Below are positions 25,832-34,921 of a stretch of 64,000 nucleotides of DNA, one piece after another. The first letter of the stretch is position 1. Each line of letters opens with the position of its first letter. The notes below the pieces were generated by a model. The model ran no database searches, had not been told where the DNA came from, and worked only from the letters and a program-made list of their open reading frames with translations. The position numbers and the translations under genes are program-made. This DNA is from CBDIDH01 sp965277595. GTDB lineage: Bacteria; Planctomycetota; Planctomycetia; Isosphaerales; Isosphaeraceae. The DNA is taken from the NCBI GenBank assembly GCA_965277595.1, contig CBDIDH010000001.1, forward strand, positions 2,294,001 to 2,358,000. The letters run 5' to 3'.

Positions 25832-26140
25832 CGCGAAGAAAGCCCGGAACGTACCTACCCACCCGCCTCGAATTCCCGCGTTGAACGGTCCCCAAAACCA
25901 TTCCTTGTTGGCTCTCCCTCGACTCGCCCGCCCGAGACATCGAAGCCGATCCGTCAAGATCCGCACCAGTTGCCTCGACCTCATAATTCAACGCGACCAA
26001 CACACCCGCGGCTTCACAAGGTTTCCCGAAAGACCTCGAAAGACATCGGTTCATCGAGGCGGACGTCGACGTCATCAACGTCGAGGCCGTGAAGGGTTGA
26101 TCCTGTCACCTCCAGGGTCTTCGATCCTGAGGAAAACGCG
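25832..26140. other. convergent intergenic region, nothing recognised
   Basis: A 309-bp gap between two convergent gene ends. Both transcripts must end here, but I see no strong stem with a T-run and no credible small gene. Confidence 0.5.
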
Positions 26141-27277
26141 TCAGGGTGGCCCGGCTTTGCGGCTCGACGTGACCCAGACGAGCACGACCGAGGGCTCGGG
26201 AGGGCTTCGACGTTCAAACGGAACGGTTGGACTTCGGGCCGTGTTCTGGTCGCGATTCCTCGGCCCCTTGTTTGAGACATCAGGGTCGGCCAGATTGTTG
26301 TCGACAAGGGGATTGGACGCGTTATCCAAGAGGGGGTCAACACCATCGACCTCGGGAACGATTCGGGTGAGATCGGCCGGTCGTCGCGGCTCAGACTTGA
26401 GCGCCGTGTTTACCAACTCGGACGGGTCGAGCAAATTCGCCACGTTCGAACCGGTCCCCGCGAAGACGGAGACCTGACCAACTTCCGCGAGGTTGGTGAC
26501 AACCTCGGGGCGTGGCTCGACGTCCTGAACTCCCTTGGGGAACGACTTTTCTAGGTTTTGGTAAAGCTGAGCGAGTTCACGATCGTCAACGACCACCGCG
26601 AAGACGGTGGCCTGGCCGGGGTGTTCGGGATCGAGGATAATCCCCTGCGTGATAACCATCCGGCCATACGTCGCGTTCCGTCTCGGCGTTTTCTCGATCA
26701 GGTCGCCGACCTCGCGCGTTGCCTCGCCGCCGAGGACGTCGGTGACAAGCAGGATCTTGCTCAGGTTCGGACTCTCAAGCAGGTCGCGCATCTGTTGACG
26801 TTCACGGTCGAGACGCCGTTCCAGACGCCCGGGCCTTTCGCTTCGTGGATCGCCGGTCGTCTCTTTTGCCGCAACGACAATCGGCTTTTTCTTTTCGGGA
26901 AGAGTCGCCCGAACAATCGGCTGGTGGCCACGCCCCGCGCCGATCGGACGCTGCCCGAGATCGACTCCTTGTTGACCGAGCCCTCCCGAGGCGATGGCGA
27001 CAAGCGCCGCCGCCGCGGAGGCGAGCGCGACGCCACGCGCCCGCCACGATCCGGCGCTACGTTGACGCCGGATCGACGCAACGACCCGTCCCGAGACGTC
27101 AACAGGCGCTTGCGGACGGCCGAGACCGGCGATCAGGTCGCGGACGCTCGACAGGTCGCCGAGGTCGTCGACCAGTCCCGCGTCGGCGAGCAGGGCCGAC
27201 TCGACGCGGCGACGCTGATCGGCGTCAAGCTCGCCGTCGAGATAGGCTGTCAGGAAGGTTGCCTCGTCAATGTTCAT
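26141..27277 (-). CDS. putative anti-sigma factor
   Basis: About 378 aa from the ATG at 27277, directly after an ECF sigma gene (93 bp downstream of its stop). The N terminus 'EATFLTAYLDGELDADQRRR' is typical of zinc-finger-less anti-sigma domains ('YLDGELD'). A hydrophobic segment 'GVALASAAAALVAIASGG' at about 95-112 is probably one transmembrane helix. A long C-terminal region rich in Pro, Arg and Asp follows, with an ordered beta/alpha part around 'QATVFAVVVDDRELAQLYQN'. The classical H-x3-C-x2-C ZAS motif is absent. It should hold the sigma factor at the membrane until an extracytoplasmic cue arrives; that is inference from context. Confidence 0.75.
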   Translation of the reverse strand: MNIDEATFLTAYLDGELDADQRRRVESALLADAGLVDDLGDLSSVRDLIAGLGRPQAPVDVSGRVVASIRRQRSAGSWRARGVALASAAAALVAIASGGLGQQGVDLGQRPIGAGRGHQPIVRATLPEKKKPIVVAAKETTGDPRSERPGRLERRLDRERQQMRDLLESPNLSKILLVTDVLGGEATREVGDLIEKTPRRNATYGRMVITQGIILDPEHPGQATVFAVVVDDRELAQLYQNLEKSFPKGVQDVEPRPEVVTNLAEVGQVSVFAGTGSNVANLLDPSELVNTALKSEPRRPADLTRIVPEVDGVDPLLDNASNPLVDNNLADPDVSNKGPRNRDQNTARSPTVPFERRSPPEPSVVLVWVTSSRKAGPP

Positions 27278-27370
27278 GGTCACCCGAACGGGGTCAGGGC
27301 TGAACGGGGCCGGGCCTCGTGCCTCCCGCTTTGGATTCGATCCGTTCTCTTGACGATCCAACATGATCCG

Positions 27371-28000
27371 TCAAATCTCATGGCTTTCCGGCACGGTCTG
27401 ACGAAGGGGCAGTTCATCCTCGATCAAGTCGCGCAGGAGGTCGCGAAGTTCACAACGGGCGCGATGCAAGCGGCTCCGAACGGTTCCCACGGGGATGCCG
27501 AGAATCTCGGCGATTTCCTCGTAACGGAGGCCGTCAAACTCTTTCATCACGACAACGGCTCGGTGGTCGGCGGCCAGGCTCGCCAGGGCGTCCTGAATGA
27601 TTTGCTCGCGTTCAGCGCGTTCCATCGGCGAGGACGGGTCGTTTTGCCTCGGGTCAACGGCTGGCGCGGTGTGGAACTCGCTGGTTCGAAGCGTCGGCCG
27701 CTTCCGTCTTCGGCCGCTCAGGGCGAGGTTAACGGCAATCCGGTAAACCCAGGTATAGAAAGAACTTTCGCCGTGGAACCGACCGAGCTTTTGATAGGCC
27801 CGGAAAAAGGTTTCCTGCAAGAGGTCCTGTGCGTCCTCGGCGCAACCGGTAAGGCGTAAGGCGGTGGGATAGAGCCGGTCCTGATACCGCCGGACCAGGC
27901 TTCCATACGCCTCTGTCTTACCCGCGCGACAGGCTTCGATCAGCAACTGATCGTCAATGCAGCCGGACATTACCCTCTTGGACGCCTCCCGACCCGCCAC
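27371..28000 (-). CDS. ECF-type RNA polymerase sigma factor
   Basis: A 209-aa sigma70-family protein lacking region 1 and region 3. Region 2 is clear: 'FRAYQKLGRFHGESSFYTWV' preceded by 'AEDAQDLLQETF'. Region 4 has the helix-turn-helix 'LRYEEIAEILGIPVGTVRSR' followed by 'LHRAR'. The GTG at 28000 is supported by GAGG 8 nt upstream; an ATG at 27970 has a ribosome site too close. The gene downstream on the same strand is a probable membrane anti-sigma factor, forming the usual ECF pair. The target promoters are unknown. Confidence 0.93.
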   Translation of the reverse strand: MAGREASKRVMSGCIDDQLLIEACRAGKTEAYGSLVRRYQDRLYPTALRLTGCAEDAQDLLQETFFRAYQKLGRFHGESSFYTWVYRIAVNLALSGRRRKRPTLRTSEFHTAPAVDPRQNDPSSPMERAEREQIIQDALASLAADHRAVVVMKEFDGLRYEEIAEILGIPVGTVRSRLHRARCELRDLLRDLIEDELPLRQTVPESHEI

Positions 28001-28080
28001 GGTTCCCGCCTCGTCCTTATTCTTCTGGAATAAATGGCGAAAAGCTTTTCTTGAACGCGAATCGAGCGACGTTTCCCAGG

Positions 28081-29247
28081 TTAGCCCACAGGCGCCGGGT
28101 TAACGAGTCGTCCCAGGAAGAGAATCGACCCCGTCTCTCGGTCGCGGATCAAGACGACGAAGGGCCGATCGGCGTGAAAGGCGACCGGCGGTGGACCACC
28201 GATGACGCTCAATCGCTTCATCGCGACAGCCGAGGCCGCCGCGGCCTCGGTGCCCGACTCATTGACGTTAACAAAGGCCTTGTGAATCACCGCCGAGATG
28301 GAAGGCCCGCGCTGACCGGTGATGCCCGAGAAATCCGCTTTGCGCGGGTTAAAGGCGTCAACGATTCCCAGGCTTTGGAGCGGGTCGTTCAGGTCGAGCA
28401 TCGCCGTGAGCGTGAATTTGGGGATCTGAAGATCAACCTGACGCGCGGCAAGCCCTTTCAGCCACTGCGCCAGGTTCTCGGCCTTCAGATCCGCTTCGAG
28501 CGCCTCAAGTCCACTCTCGCGGTTCGGGAGCAGGATCACCATCGACCGTCCCGAGCCCAGGTAAAACATCTCGACCGCCTGAAAACGATCGCCCTCCAGG
28601 TAGGGAAATGAACCGACCTGCGCCATCATCGCGACCTTGACGTCGTGCCCCCCCTTGGCGTGAAAGACGGCGGCGTCGCGTGTCGCCGCGGTTCGAAACG
28701 GCGATTGCCAGGCCCCCTTGAAGTAAATCGCGTTGACGAGGACCGTCGACGTTTCCTTGTTCAAGACGCCCGAGGCGATCAGGTTGCAGATCTTCTGATG
28801 CGTCTGGGCCTCGACCCAGGCGTTGATCGTCGTTCGGGCCGTTTCGGGCTGCTGAAAGTCGACCTCGAAAAGCCCGGCGCCGTAAGACTGCCTGACGATC
28901 TCAAGATAGTCGGGCAGGGCCTTGACCCCAGGTCCGAGCCAGAGGGCATTGGCGGTCGTGAGCGTCTCGGCTGGACTCGCCTCGCTCTGGAAACGCGCGG
29001 TCAGGGCGGCGAACCCCGCGCCCGTCTTGTCGCGATCTTCGGGAAGGTGCAAGGCGGTCGACAACTCTCGGGCGGTTTCACCTCGGGCGCCCGAAGCGGT
29101 CATGGCTAGGGCCGTGGAGAGGCTAAACGGCGAGAAAAAGAGGCTTTCCGCGCCCGCTCGCAAGCGAACGTACAGGTCGAGAGCAAACTGGGTATTGGCC
29201 GCGACCGTGTTGGTTTCGGCGGTTGTCAGCGCATCGGGATTTGCCAC
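28081..29247 (-). CDS. serpin (serine protease inhibitor)
   Basis: A 388-aa protein with the full serpin fold: 'LFFSPFSLSTALAMTASGAR', 'LVNAIYFKGAWQSPF', and the C-terminal 'VNVNESGTEAAAASAVAMK' then 'FHADRPFVVLIRDRETGSIL'. The hinge E-S-G-T-E-A-A-A-A-S fits the inhibitory consensus (short side chains at P15-P9), so it is likely a true inhibitor rather than a storage protein. Counting from P17 Glu puts Leu at P1 and Ser at P1', with Lys-Arg at P3-P2. No signal peptide is visible, so it is probably cytosolic. The GTG at 29247 has GAGG 8 nt upstream. It lies upstream of the ECF sigma gene on the same strand, 80 bp away. Confidence 0.93.
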   Translation of the reverse strand: MANPDALTTAETNTVAANTQFALDLYVRLRAGAESLFFSPFSLSTALAMTASGARGETARELSTALHLPEDRDKTGAGFAALTARFQSEASPAETLTTANALWLGPGVKALPDYLEIVRQSYGAGLFEVDFQQPETARTTINAWVEAQTHQKICNLIASGVLNKETSTVLVNAIYFKGAWQSPFRTAATRDAAVFHAKGGHDVKVAMMAQVGSFPYLEGDRFQAVEMFYLGSGRSMVILLPNRESGLEALEADLKAENLAQWLKGLAARQVDLQIPKFTLTAMLDLNDPLQSLGIVDAFNPRKADFSGITGQRGPSISAVIHKAFVNVNESGTEAAAASAVAMKRLSVIGGPPPVAFHADRPFVVLIRDRETGSILFLGRLVNPAPVG

Positions 29248-29434
29248 GCATCGACCTCTTTTTTCTGAAGGACGGATCTGGGCGGCATGGTTCCATATTC
29301 AGGAAAAGGCTTTTAGAAGTGTCGCCGATCCGGGACGGCAGAGGCAACACGTCAGCCCTCGAACCAGCACGATCCTTTGACCATCAATGGTACATTGTTC
29401 GAGACTCTTCTTTGATTTTCAGGGCGAGCCAATC

Positions 29435-29842
29435 ATGAATGATGACCGAACGACGCTCCAGGAATTGAAGGCGCTGGTGCTCGCGTTCTCGCGGGAACGC
29501 GACTGGGAACAGTTCCACCATCCCAAGGATCTGGGTGTCGCGCTCGTTTGCGAGGTCGGCGAACTCCTCGAACACGTCCGATACCGGACCAATGACGAGA
29601 TCCGCCTCCTTCTTGCCGATTCCGCTTATCAACGCGAGATCGCTCACGAGCTGGCCGATTGTCTCTGGCTCATCCTTCGCCTGGCCGACGTATGCAGGAT
29701 CGATCTGGCCGCGTCGCTTCAGGAAAAAACTCAACTCGCCGCCCTGAAATATCCGATCGAAAAAGCGTTCGGACGTCCCGACAAATATACAACTTATCAA
29801 CAGAAAACATCGACCAACCAAGGTGATATGGAAGGCGTTTGA
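29435..29842 (+). CDS. MazG-like nucleotide pyrophosphohydrolase
   Basis: About 135 aa, starting at the ATG at 29435 with AGGGCGAG upstream. The all-alpha NTP-PPase fold shows the metal-binding pattern ExxE...ExxD: 'LVCEVGELLEHVRY' and 'IAHELADCLWLILRLADV'. The N-terminal 'FSRERDWEQFHHPKDLGVAL' matches the dCTPase/RS21-C6 (DCTPP1-like) branch. These enzymes clear non-canonical or surplus dNTPs to their monophosphates (established). It diverges from the serpin gene with about 190 bp between starts. Confidence 0.9.
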   Translation: MNDDRTTLQELKALVLAFSRERDWEQFHHPKDLGVALVCEVGELLEHVRYRTNDEIRLLLADSAYQREIAHELADCLWLILRLADVCRIDLAASLQEKTQLAALKYPIEKAFGRPDKYTTYQQKTSTNQGDMEGV

Positions 29843-30075
29843 CGGTAGAGATGATTCCCGGTTTGACGTTTGGATTGTTTGAACGGGGAAATGCGGGTTG
29901 CCAGGGGTCTGACGGATATCGGAAAAACACGAATTTTCGGCGATGGGATATTGATTTCCTGAATGCGATCGCCATGCGGCTGGTTCGATCGTATCCGGCG
30001 GACCGATGACTTCCTCGGTCCCCTCGTTTTCCTGGATTTGATCGATAACTGGTCGCGTTGCGAGGCGTCTCGTCC

Positions 30076-31605
30076 ATGCGGGATCGAGCGAAGGAACCCC
30101 GACCCGACGGCCTTCTTGAAGGTCTGGCCTTCTTGGCGGGTAAGGTCGGTTTGCGAGTTGCGAACGTCTCGTTTGCCATCCTCTGTTTGGCGGCCGTCTG
30201 GTGCTATTGCGACGTCGCGCCCCGAGGCAAGGTTGAGCCAGGTCGGGTGGAGACGCATCGTACCGACTTCTCGGTCTTCACGACGGCCGCCGCCGCCTTT
30301 TTTGACGGCCGAGAGCCGTATACAGTCACCAACCCGCGCGGGTGGTCGTATCTTTATCCGCCGATCTTTGCGCTCATGGTCGCGCCGCTGGCTTCGGTCG
30401 ACACGGTGACGCAGGTCACGGTCTGGTTCGCGGTCAGCATGCTCGGCGGTTTTGGCGTCATGATCGAATCGTCGAGGCTCTGGAAGCGGATCGGGCCAAG
30501 CCCGGGAGTCGATCCGGGGTTCGGACACTGGATCTTCTGGGGAACCTTGTTGACCATTCTCGTGCCGACGCTCGAATGCCTGCAACGTGGGCAGGTGGGA
30601 ATCGTTTTGCTTTATGCGTTACTCCTGGGGCTTCGCCTGATTCTGGAAGGGCGAACCGTATCGGCCTGGATCTTGGGCGGAATCGTGCTTGCCTGGGCGG
30701 TCGCGGTCAAATTGATCCCGGCGCTTCCCGTTGCCTTCTTGATCTGGCAGCAAGGCGTTCTGACCTTGCGAACGTCGGCATCCATGAAAGATCGTTTCTC
30801 GATAGAGCGCACCGCGTCAATCGGCCTTGGCGTGACATTGGGTCTTATTTTGTTCTTGCTGGTGATCCCGTCGACCTGTCTGGGATGGGACGCGAACCTT
30901 CGCCATCTGGAAACCTGGAAACGCAAGGTCGTGACCAACCCCGACGCCGGTGACGAGGCCAAGTTTCATATTGACAGCACCTCAAATCAAAGTTTCACCA
31001 ACGCGGCTCATCGCCTTGCCACATCGATTCGCGGACAACGCCCCGACGATCCCGCGCCGACCCTCTTGAAAGCCGCTCGCAACGAGGGCGAAATCCGCTG
31101 GGCCATCGATCGCGCCTTTGCCGAGAAACGAAAAGCCGACGTGATCACGCATCGGATTGTTCTTGTGATTGAGGGCCTCATCGCCCTCCTTTTGCTCGGC
31201 ATCGCCACCTCAACGCGACGCCAGGACCCGATCGGAGAGGTCGCCGGTTTTGGCCTGGCCTGCGTGGCCATGCTCTTGCTCTCGCCGGTTGCCTGGTCGC
31301 ATTATTTTATGATGATGATCCCGGCCGTGATCGCCGTTCCTGTCTGGCTCAGTGAACGTGGACACCCCTTTCTTGCCCGGCTTTCCCTCGTAATCCCCGC
31401 GGCGCTTGTCCTGACGCATTACCTCGCGAAAACCTGGGTTGGCCCTCTCGGACTTCTTGGCCTTGGAACGACCCTCTGGTTCCTGGTTCTTGCCGCGGCC
31501 CTTCTCGTTTCAAATCTCACATTGGAGAGCACGTCTCGATTTTATCGTCCAAGGTTCGCTCGCGGAGCGAGAGCTTATGAGTCGAGCGAGACGACTTCCA
31601 ATTAA
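30076..31605 (+). CDS. GT87-like (DUF2029) polytopic membrane glycosyltransferase
   Basis: About 509 aa with some ten hydrophobic helices. The N-terminal half has the GT87/DUF2029 layout: a loop with 'TDFSVFTTAAAAFFDGREPY' and 'PRGWSYLYPPIFALMVAP', where the acidic residues of the first extracytoplasmic loop are expected to be catalytic. Later segments include 'LECLQRGQVGIVLLYALLLG', resembling the 'QxNxLL' region of the family. The C-terminal half continues with membrane helices ('MLLLSPVAWSHYFMMMIPAV'). Relatives transfer sugars from polyprenyl-phosphate donors to envelope glycans. ATG 30076 has GAGG 10 nt upstream; a TTG at 30058 is also open. The acceptor is unknown. Confidence 0.82.
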   Translation: MRDRAKEPRPDGLLEGLAFLAGKVGLRVANVSFAILCLAAVWCYCDVAPRGKVEPGRVETHRTDFSVFTTAAAAFFDGREPYTVTNPRGWSYLYPPIFALMVAPLASVDTVTQVTVWFAVSMLGGFGVMIESSRLWKRIGPSPGVDPGFGHWIFWGTLLTILVPTLECLQRGQVGIVLLYALLLGLRLILEGRTVSAWILGGIVLAWAVAVKLIPALPVAFLIWQQGVLTLRTSASMKDRFSIERTASIGLGVTLGLILFLLVIPSTCLGWDANLRHLETWKRKVVTNPDAGDEAKFHIDSTSNQSFTNAAHRLATSIRGQRPDDPAPTLLKAARNEGEIRWAIDRAFAEKRKADVITHRIVLVIEGLIALLLLGIATSTRRQDPIGEVAGFGLACVAMLLLSPVAWSHYFMMMIPAVIAVPVWLSERGHPFLARLSLVIPAALVLTHYLAKTWVGPLGLLGLGTTLWFLVLAAALLVSNLTLESTSRFYRPRFARGARAYESSETTSN

Positions 31606-32332
31606 TCGTCCAGGAACAGAGTCGAAACGATTTTCAGAACGATAATCGCTGGTCGGTCAAAACATTTAATGATCATTCTCTGAAGTCATAAGCCAGGCAA
31701 CGACCTCCCCTTCCAGGTGCCAGGCGGTTTGCTGCTCTTCGGTCATGGATTGGTATTGGTAAGCAAGTTCCTGTCTTTTTGATCGGGCTGTCGCGAGTTC
31801 CTCGGCGAACCGAGGGGTCGACTTTTGGCCCTCATGTTCTTTCCCAAAGGCGGCCCCCTTCGCGACTTCGATTGCGCGGGCTTCCTCCCGGCACACTCCC
31901 AGTATGCGCAAGACCTGGATAAGCCGGGACCGGGTTGATCCAGGGGGCGGAGAGACTGCCTTGACCCTGTGTCGCGGCGGAGATGGCCGCCGATCGCCGA
32001 GCGCGCGGCGGAACGGGCCGAAGCTCTCGACCAAGCGTCAGTCCTCTCTGGCCCGCAATCGTCAGGGCTTAGACGACCGACGCGGATCGACTGTTCCGGG
32101 AACCCGGAGAATTGTGAGGTTTTGTTGATCGATGACCGGAAAAACACCGCGCCCCGGTCCCTGGTCATCGCCCAACGAAGAACTCGACAACACAATCCGC
32201 GTGTTTTTCACAAGAAGCCGCCACCTTGACAACGGCCCGACTCGCGACGATCGGCGAGTAGAAAAGAACGACCGCGTCAGACCGTCGCCGCGTCTGTCTT
32301 TGAGGCGACCAAGGCATCGTCGTTAAAAACGC
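31606..32332. other. long gap with only one weak gene candidate
   Basis: A 727-bp gap between convergent genes. Only the minus-strand frame 31666-32034 looks protein-like; the rest is GC-rich with short overlapping frames on both strands and no recognised RNA or repeat. It may contain a decayed gene. Confidence 0.4.
31666..32034 (-). CDS. possible small hypothetical protein
   Basis: A 122-aa frame. The C-terminal 85 residues look like a real helical protein ('LIQVLRILGVCREEARAIEV', 'FAEELATARSKRQELAYQYQ', 'EEQQTAWHLEGEVVAWLM'). The N-terminal 35 residues are Arg/Pro-rich and may be upstream shadow, so the true start may be internal. No homologous family comes to mind and there is no operon partner. 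It could be a remnant. Confidence 0.4.
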   Translation of the reverse strand: MVESFGPFRRALGDRRPSPPRHRVKAVSPPPGSTRSRLIQVLRILGVCREEARAIEVAKGAAFGKEHEGQKSTPRFAEELATARSKRQELAYQYQSMTEEQQTAWHLEGEVVAWLMTSENDH

Positions 32333-34885
32333 TCAACGATCAGGGCGAGGCCGCATCGCCTCGAACCCGGCGCCCCAGGTGAACTGATGAAAGGCGGTCC
32401 GCCAGCGCGTACTCCATCGTAAATGACCGTCTCGATCCCAGGCGACGAGCGAAGCCAGCACGAGCACGATCATCGCCGCCGGCCCGATCCAAAACCAGCG
32501 TTTTGAGCCTTCGAGCGGTTCATGCGGCGGGGTCGCCGTGGGAAGCCGACGCGGCCAGGCGATCAAAACCATCGAGAGGACGAGTCCAAGTAGACTCATT
32601 TCCAGGCCGACTTGAAATCCTTCGGGGCGGTATCGGAAGACGACCCGGTGCCGGCCTTTCGCGATGAAGACGGCGCGTAAGGTGAGAACGGCCGGGCGGA
32701 TCGGCGCCGGGCGGCCGTCGACGGTGGCCGTCCAGCCGGGATCATGGGAGTCGGCGAGGACAAGGTACGCGGGGGCGGTCGCCTCGGCATCGATCACGAC
32801 CTCTTCGGGGTCGTCGCGGACGATCTTCGCGGCGCCGGAAACAGGCGTTTCGGGAGAGATTGGCCGGTCGGGATCTTCGACGACAAGTCGTTGCCGGTTG
32901 GCCTGGCCGAGGCGATTCATCGCGGCAATCGCGTCTGGCACGTTTTGGGCGTAGACGGGCTGCCCCATGATCCGGGCACGCGGCAGGGCGTCAGGGTTCG
33001 GATAAATCAAGGCCGAACCGGCGGGAATCGCATGATCGAGCCGCAATGGATTGAGGCGGTTTGTGATCAGATGCGTGACCGAGGCGAGGTCGTAAACTAC
33101 CGTCCCCGGTAAGGACTGGTCAGTGAACTTGACCATCCGCCGCGAGAGCAGGGGCGTTTCACCTCCTAGCGATTTCAGGCCCCAGACCGGCGCGAGGCTC
33201 CAGCCGAGGGTGTCGCGAATAGGCGGGAAATCCAGGGGGATTGACGCATAACCGGGCTCGCCCGACGACGGTTCGTTGCGGTACATCCTCACGAAGGCGA
33301 GGCGGACAAAGGACGGGTCGGCGCGCAAGATCCGGGCACTCTTGGGAGGACTTGTCCAGTAACTTGGATTGATCGTCGGCGCCTCGTACCAGTGCGAGCC
33401 GAGCAGGTCGGCGATCACCAGCACGGGCAAGACGCCGCAGGCGAGTCGTCGCCAGCGCCTTGAGCGAAGGGCGGTGATGATCGCGCTGGTACTGGCCAGG
33501 CCAATCAGAAGCGCCCGCGTCGTCGCGATCGTCAACTCGTTGCCAAGCCAGCGGAACCGCGCGAGGTGATACGGCGTCTTCCAGCGATCAGGAGTGGAAT
33601 AGATCGGCGCATAGACATAACACAAAATCGCCAGAGAGGACACGAGGATGACACCGACGAGCCAGGCCGCGGCGCGAAGCCGAACCGGAAATCCACGTTC
33701 GAGGCGATCGACGCCCACGCCCGCGAGCGCGGCGACCGCCAGGGCAACCCACAGATGGAAGCGAACCGGTATCCGCGAACTCCCGAAAATGGGGAGCTTG
33801 TTCGCATGATCAAAAAGAAGTGTGAACCGACCGAGCATCAAGACCGACCCGATCGCGGCCAGAATAATCCAGAAGGCGACCCAGCGATCGCGAAAGGCCC
33901 CGGCGCCGATCGCCGCGAGCCCCAGCGCGGTCAGGCCGAGATAGGCGTTCATCTCGTGATACGGGTAAAACCCGTCCATCCAGTCGGTATCCAGCGCTCT
34001 TGTGCCATACGCCTCCCGAATGACCATCGCCGGCAGCAACTCGGGACTCCACGACCCATAGGTGAGGTCTTCCCAGGACAATCCCCCGCGCCGAGGCGAG
34101 CGGTCGAGCAGGGCCTTGGACGGAACCCACTGCACCGCCGAGAGCAAAACCCCGAGCGTCACGATCCCCAGCGCCAGGCCGATGACGCTCAGGCGACGCT
34201 TTATCTCCTTTTCGGTCGCCGCCCGAAAGAGCGTGTAAAGGCCGATCAGACCCGCCGTGAAGAGCGTATCCTGAAGGTGCCCGGCGAAGACCTCGGCGGC
34301 GAGAGCCAGGGCGCCCGGCACGATCGCGCCGACTCGACCGCGATCCCAGGCGTATTCGGTCGCCCAGACGACCAGGGGGACGCTGATCAGGGCGTTGATC
34401 ATGCTCGTGTGAATCAGATGAGCCCAGACGAACCCGCTCAGCCCGAAAATGGCCGCGCCGGTCAGGGCGCCGAGGGGGTTGACGTGGCGTCGGAGCCAGC
34501 CAAAGGTCCCCAGGCCGGTCAGCCAGATCGAAAGAATCGTGTCGAGGTTGAAGGCTTGCCAGGTTTTCAGCCACGGGTAAAGCAGATATTTCAGGGGGTG
34601 CCAGTAGCCCGCCTGACTTTCGCTATAGAGCGGCATTCCGTTGTAGAGGCCCGGAATCCACCGAGAAAACCGGCCGAGGCGGATCTCTCGGGCGAGAAAG
34701 TCGCGGTAGGGATAGTTGATCTCGGTGATATCGAAATAAAAGAAGGCTTTCTGAAGCGAAACGGCCTCCCAAAAAAAGAAGGCGAGCGCGGCCGTCCAGA
34801 GTCCGAGCGAGACGAGGTCGCCCAGGCCCCAGGGTCGGGGCGAAGAACGCCAGGTCTCGACGCCCTTCGGAGTCGTCAGCGACAT
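32333..34885 (-). CDS. YfhO-like polytopic membrane protein
   Basis: About 850 aa with a dozen or so membrane helices, then a large soluble C-terminal domain and a final pair of helices. The N-terminal 'YFDITEINYPYRDFLARE' with Asp/Glu, then 'WIPGLYNGMPLYSESQAGYW', is typical of YfhO/GT-C-fold proteins that transfer sugars from lipid carriers to envelope polymers. 'GFVWAHLIHTSMINALISVP' and 'AGHLQDTLFTAGLIGLYTLF' are also family-like. The late part ('LVLADSHDPGWTATVDGRPA', 'KGRHRVVFRYRPEGF') matches the conserved YfhO tail. In Firmicutes YfhO glycosylates lipoteichoic acid; the acceptor here must be different and is unknown. It sits 36 bp downstream of another GT-C-like gene. Confidence 0.87.
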   Translation of the reverse strand: MSLTTPKGVETWRSSPRPWGLGDLVSLGLWTAALAFFFWEAVSLQKAFFYFDITEINYPYRDFLAREIRLGRFSRWIPGLYNGMPLYSESQAGYWHPLKYLLYPWLKTWQAFNLDTILSIWLTGLGTFGWLRRHVNPLGALTGAAIFGLSGFVWAHLIHTSMINALISVPLVVWATEYAWDRGRVGAIVPGALALAAEVFAGHLQDTLFTAGLIGLYTLFRAATEKEIKRRLSVIGLALGIVTLGVLLSAVQWVPSKALLDRSPRRGGLSWEDLTYGSWSPELLPAMVIREAYGTRALDTDWMDGFYPYHEMNAYLGLTALGLAAIGAGAFRDRWVAFWIILAAIGSVLMLGRFTLLFDHANKLPIFGSSRIPVRFHLWVALAVAALAGVGVDRLERGFPVRLRAAAWLVGVILVSSLAILCYVYAPIYSTPDRWKTPYHLARFRWLGNELTIATTRALLIGLASTSAIITALRSRRWRRLACGVLPVLVIADLLGSHWYEAPTINPSYWTSPPKSARILRADPSFVRLAFVRMYRNEPSSGEPGYASIPLDFPPIRDTLGWSLAPVWGLKSLGGETPLLSRRMVKFTDQSLPGTVVYDLASVTHLITNRLNPLRLDHAIPAGSALIYPNPDALPRARIMGQPVYAQNVPDAIAAMNRLGQANRQRLVVEDPDRPISPETPVSGAAKIVRDDPEEVVIDAEATAPAYLVLADSHDPGWTATVDGRPAPIRPAVLTLRAVFIAKGRHRVVFRYRPEGFQVGLEMSLLGLVLSMVLIAWPRRLPTATPPHEPLEGSKRWFWIGPAAMIVLVLASLVAWDRDGHLRWSTRWRTAFHQFTWGAGFEAMRPRPDR

Positions 34886-34921
34886 GGGTTGGAACACCCT
34901 TTTTGCAACGGAAAAGGAAGG

